In this document: positions 63,545 through 64,000 of the stretch, one piece after another
How positions within the stretch are numbered: the stretch's first letter is position 1
Layout of the letters: every line of letters begins with the position of its first letter
Origin: Liolophura sinensis
Lineage: Eukaryota; Mollusca; Polyplacophora; Chitonida; Chitonidae
Length of the DNA: 64,000 bases
Assembly (NCBI RefSeq): GCF_032854445.1
Contig: NC_088295.1
Coordinates: 76,352,028 to 76,416,027 of the forward strand
Direction: 5' to 3'
Notes under the pieces: model-generated
What the model was told of the DNA's origin: nothing
What the model saw: the letters and a program-made list of their open reading frames with translations, nothing else
Databases searched by the model: none
Made by a program: the position numbers and the translations under genes

Positions 63545-64000
63545 TGAGTTTCTGTTTATTAGCAAGTTCTTACTTCAAAATACCTGGAGTGAAGTGATGC
63601 TATGACATATCACGAATATATCGTGATAGAAAATGAAAACATATTTTGCTGTCACTGAATTGTTTCTACTTCTTAGTCTCATATATAAATTGGCGTGGTT
63701 CGACATCACGTGTTTGCTTAGTATCAGTTCAATTCTTCAGCACGTTGTCTTACCTCCCACAGCACAGCAAGTCTACCCATTTGTACAGTCCTAAAATAAA
63801 TAAACAGCGAAAACCAACTGTCTTGTCTGAATGAATACGGTTAAGTTTAGAGGAAAACAATAGAAATGATAACAAAAGACATCCCTGCTTGCCCACGTGA
63901 AGAACCATACCGTGTGGCGGTATTGACATTTTTGACAAGGCGACGGTCATGTGCGATCAGCTTTCTGAATGGAAAGGGAAGCTAAGAGACACGGACATGT
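63545..64000. repeat. segmental repeat block Y, copy 4 (runs off the window)
   Basis: Closely follows Y2: ATATCGTGATAGAAAATGAA, TCACTGAATTGTTTCTACTT, AAATTGGCGTGG, CAGCACGTTGTCTTACCTCC, GCGAAAACCAACTGTC, GTGGCGGTATTGACATTTTT and AAGCTAAGAGACACG. The 62-codon ORF inside is not conserved. Confidence 0.75.

Overview
The window is animal nuclear DNA: AT-rich, intron-bearing, with GT-AG splice sites, tRNA-derived SINEs, a Tc1/mariner relic and much tandem repeat. The one protein-coding gene I can support is a Hedgehog ortholog on the + strand. Its three-exon structure, the Hedgehog signalling and Hint domains, and SINEs whose 3' parts look like families common in bivalves, gastropods and related groups all point to a lophotrochozoan, most likely a mollusc. 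The group assignment is inference.

Layout. 1-26.6 kb: non-coding DNA upstream of hh, with a few decayed SINE tails and a perfect 16-bp CACGTG-type palindrome. 26.6-27.3 kb: likely hh promoter or 5' UTR. 27308-43629: hh coding exons 1-3 (105 codons; 87 codons plus one base; two bases plus 227 codons and stop), separated by introns of 9.5 and 5.6 kb. Intron 1 carries an (AT)30 tract and a decayed 50-bp minisatellite. Intron 2 carries a 54-bp minisatellite and an ATTC/AATC-rich tract. 43.6-44.5 kb: probable 3' UTR. 44.5-50 kb: non-coding with SINE remnants. 50-64 kb: a repeat-dense block. It holds a 46-bp tandem array, an ordered X-Y-Y / X-Y-Y segmental duplication, and a 3036-bp array of exactly 132 units of 23 bp. 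Also inside are a SINE with target duplications, an 80-bp SINE piece between 16-bp direct repeats, and a 650-bp Tc1/mariner relic.

The hh product would be a 420-residue precursor: signal peptide, 174-residue palmitoylated and cholesterol-modified N-terminal ligand, then the autoprocessing Hint domain. Exon 2 as given has a 1-base loss and a 1-base gain that cancel and bracket an otherwise well conserved segment. I read these as probable assembly indels, but a broken allele cannot be excluded from sequence alone.

I found no other gene, no intact tRNA or rRNA gene, no CRISPR and nothing prokaryotic. The most unusual structures are the indel-free two-type 23-bp satellite and the duplicated X-Y-Y block, whose copies act as empty-site controls for each other's insertions.
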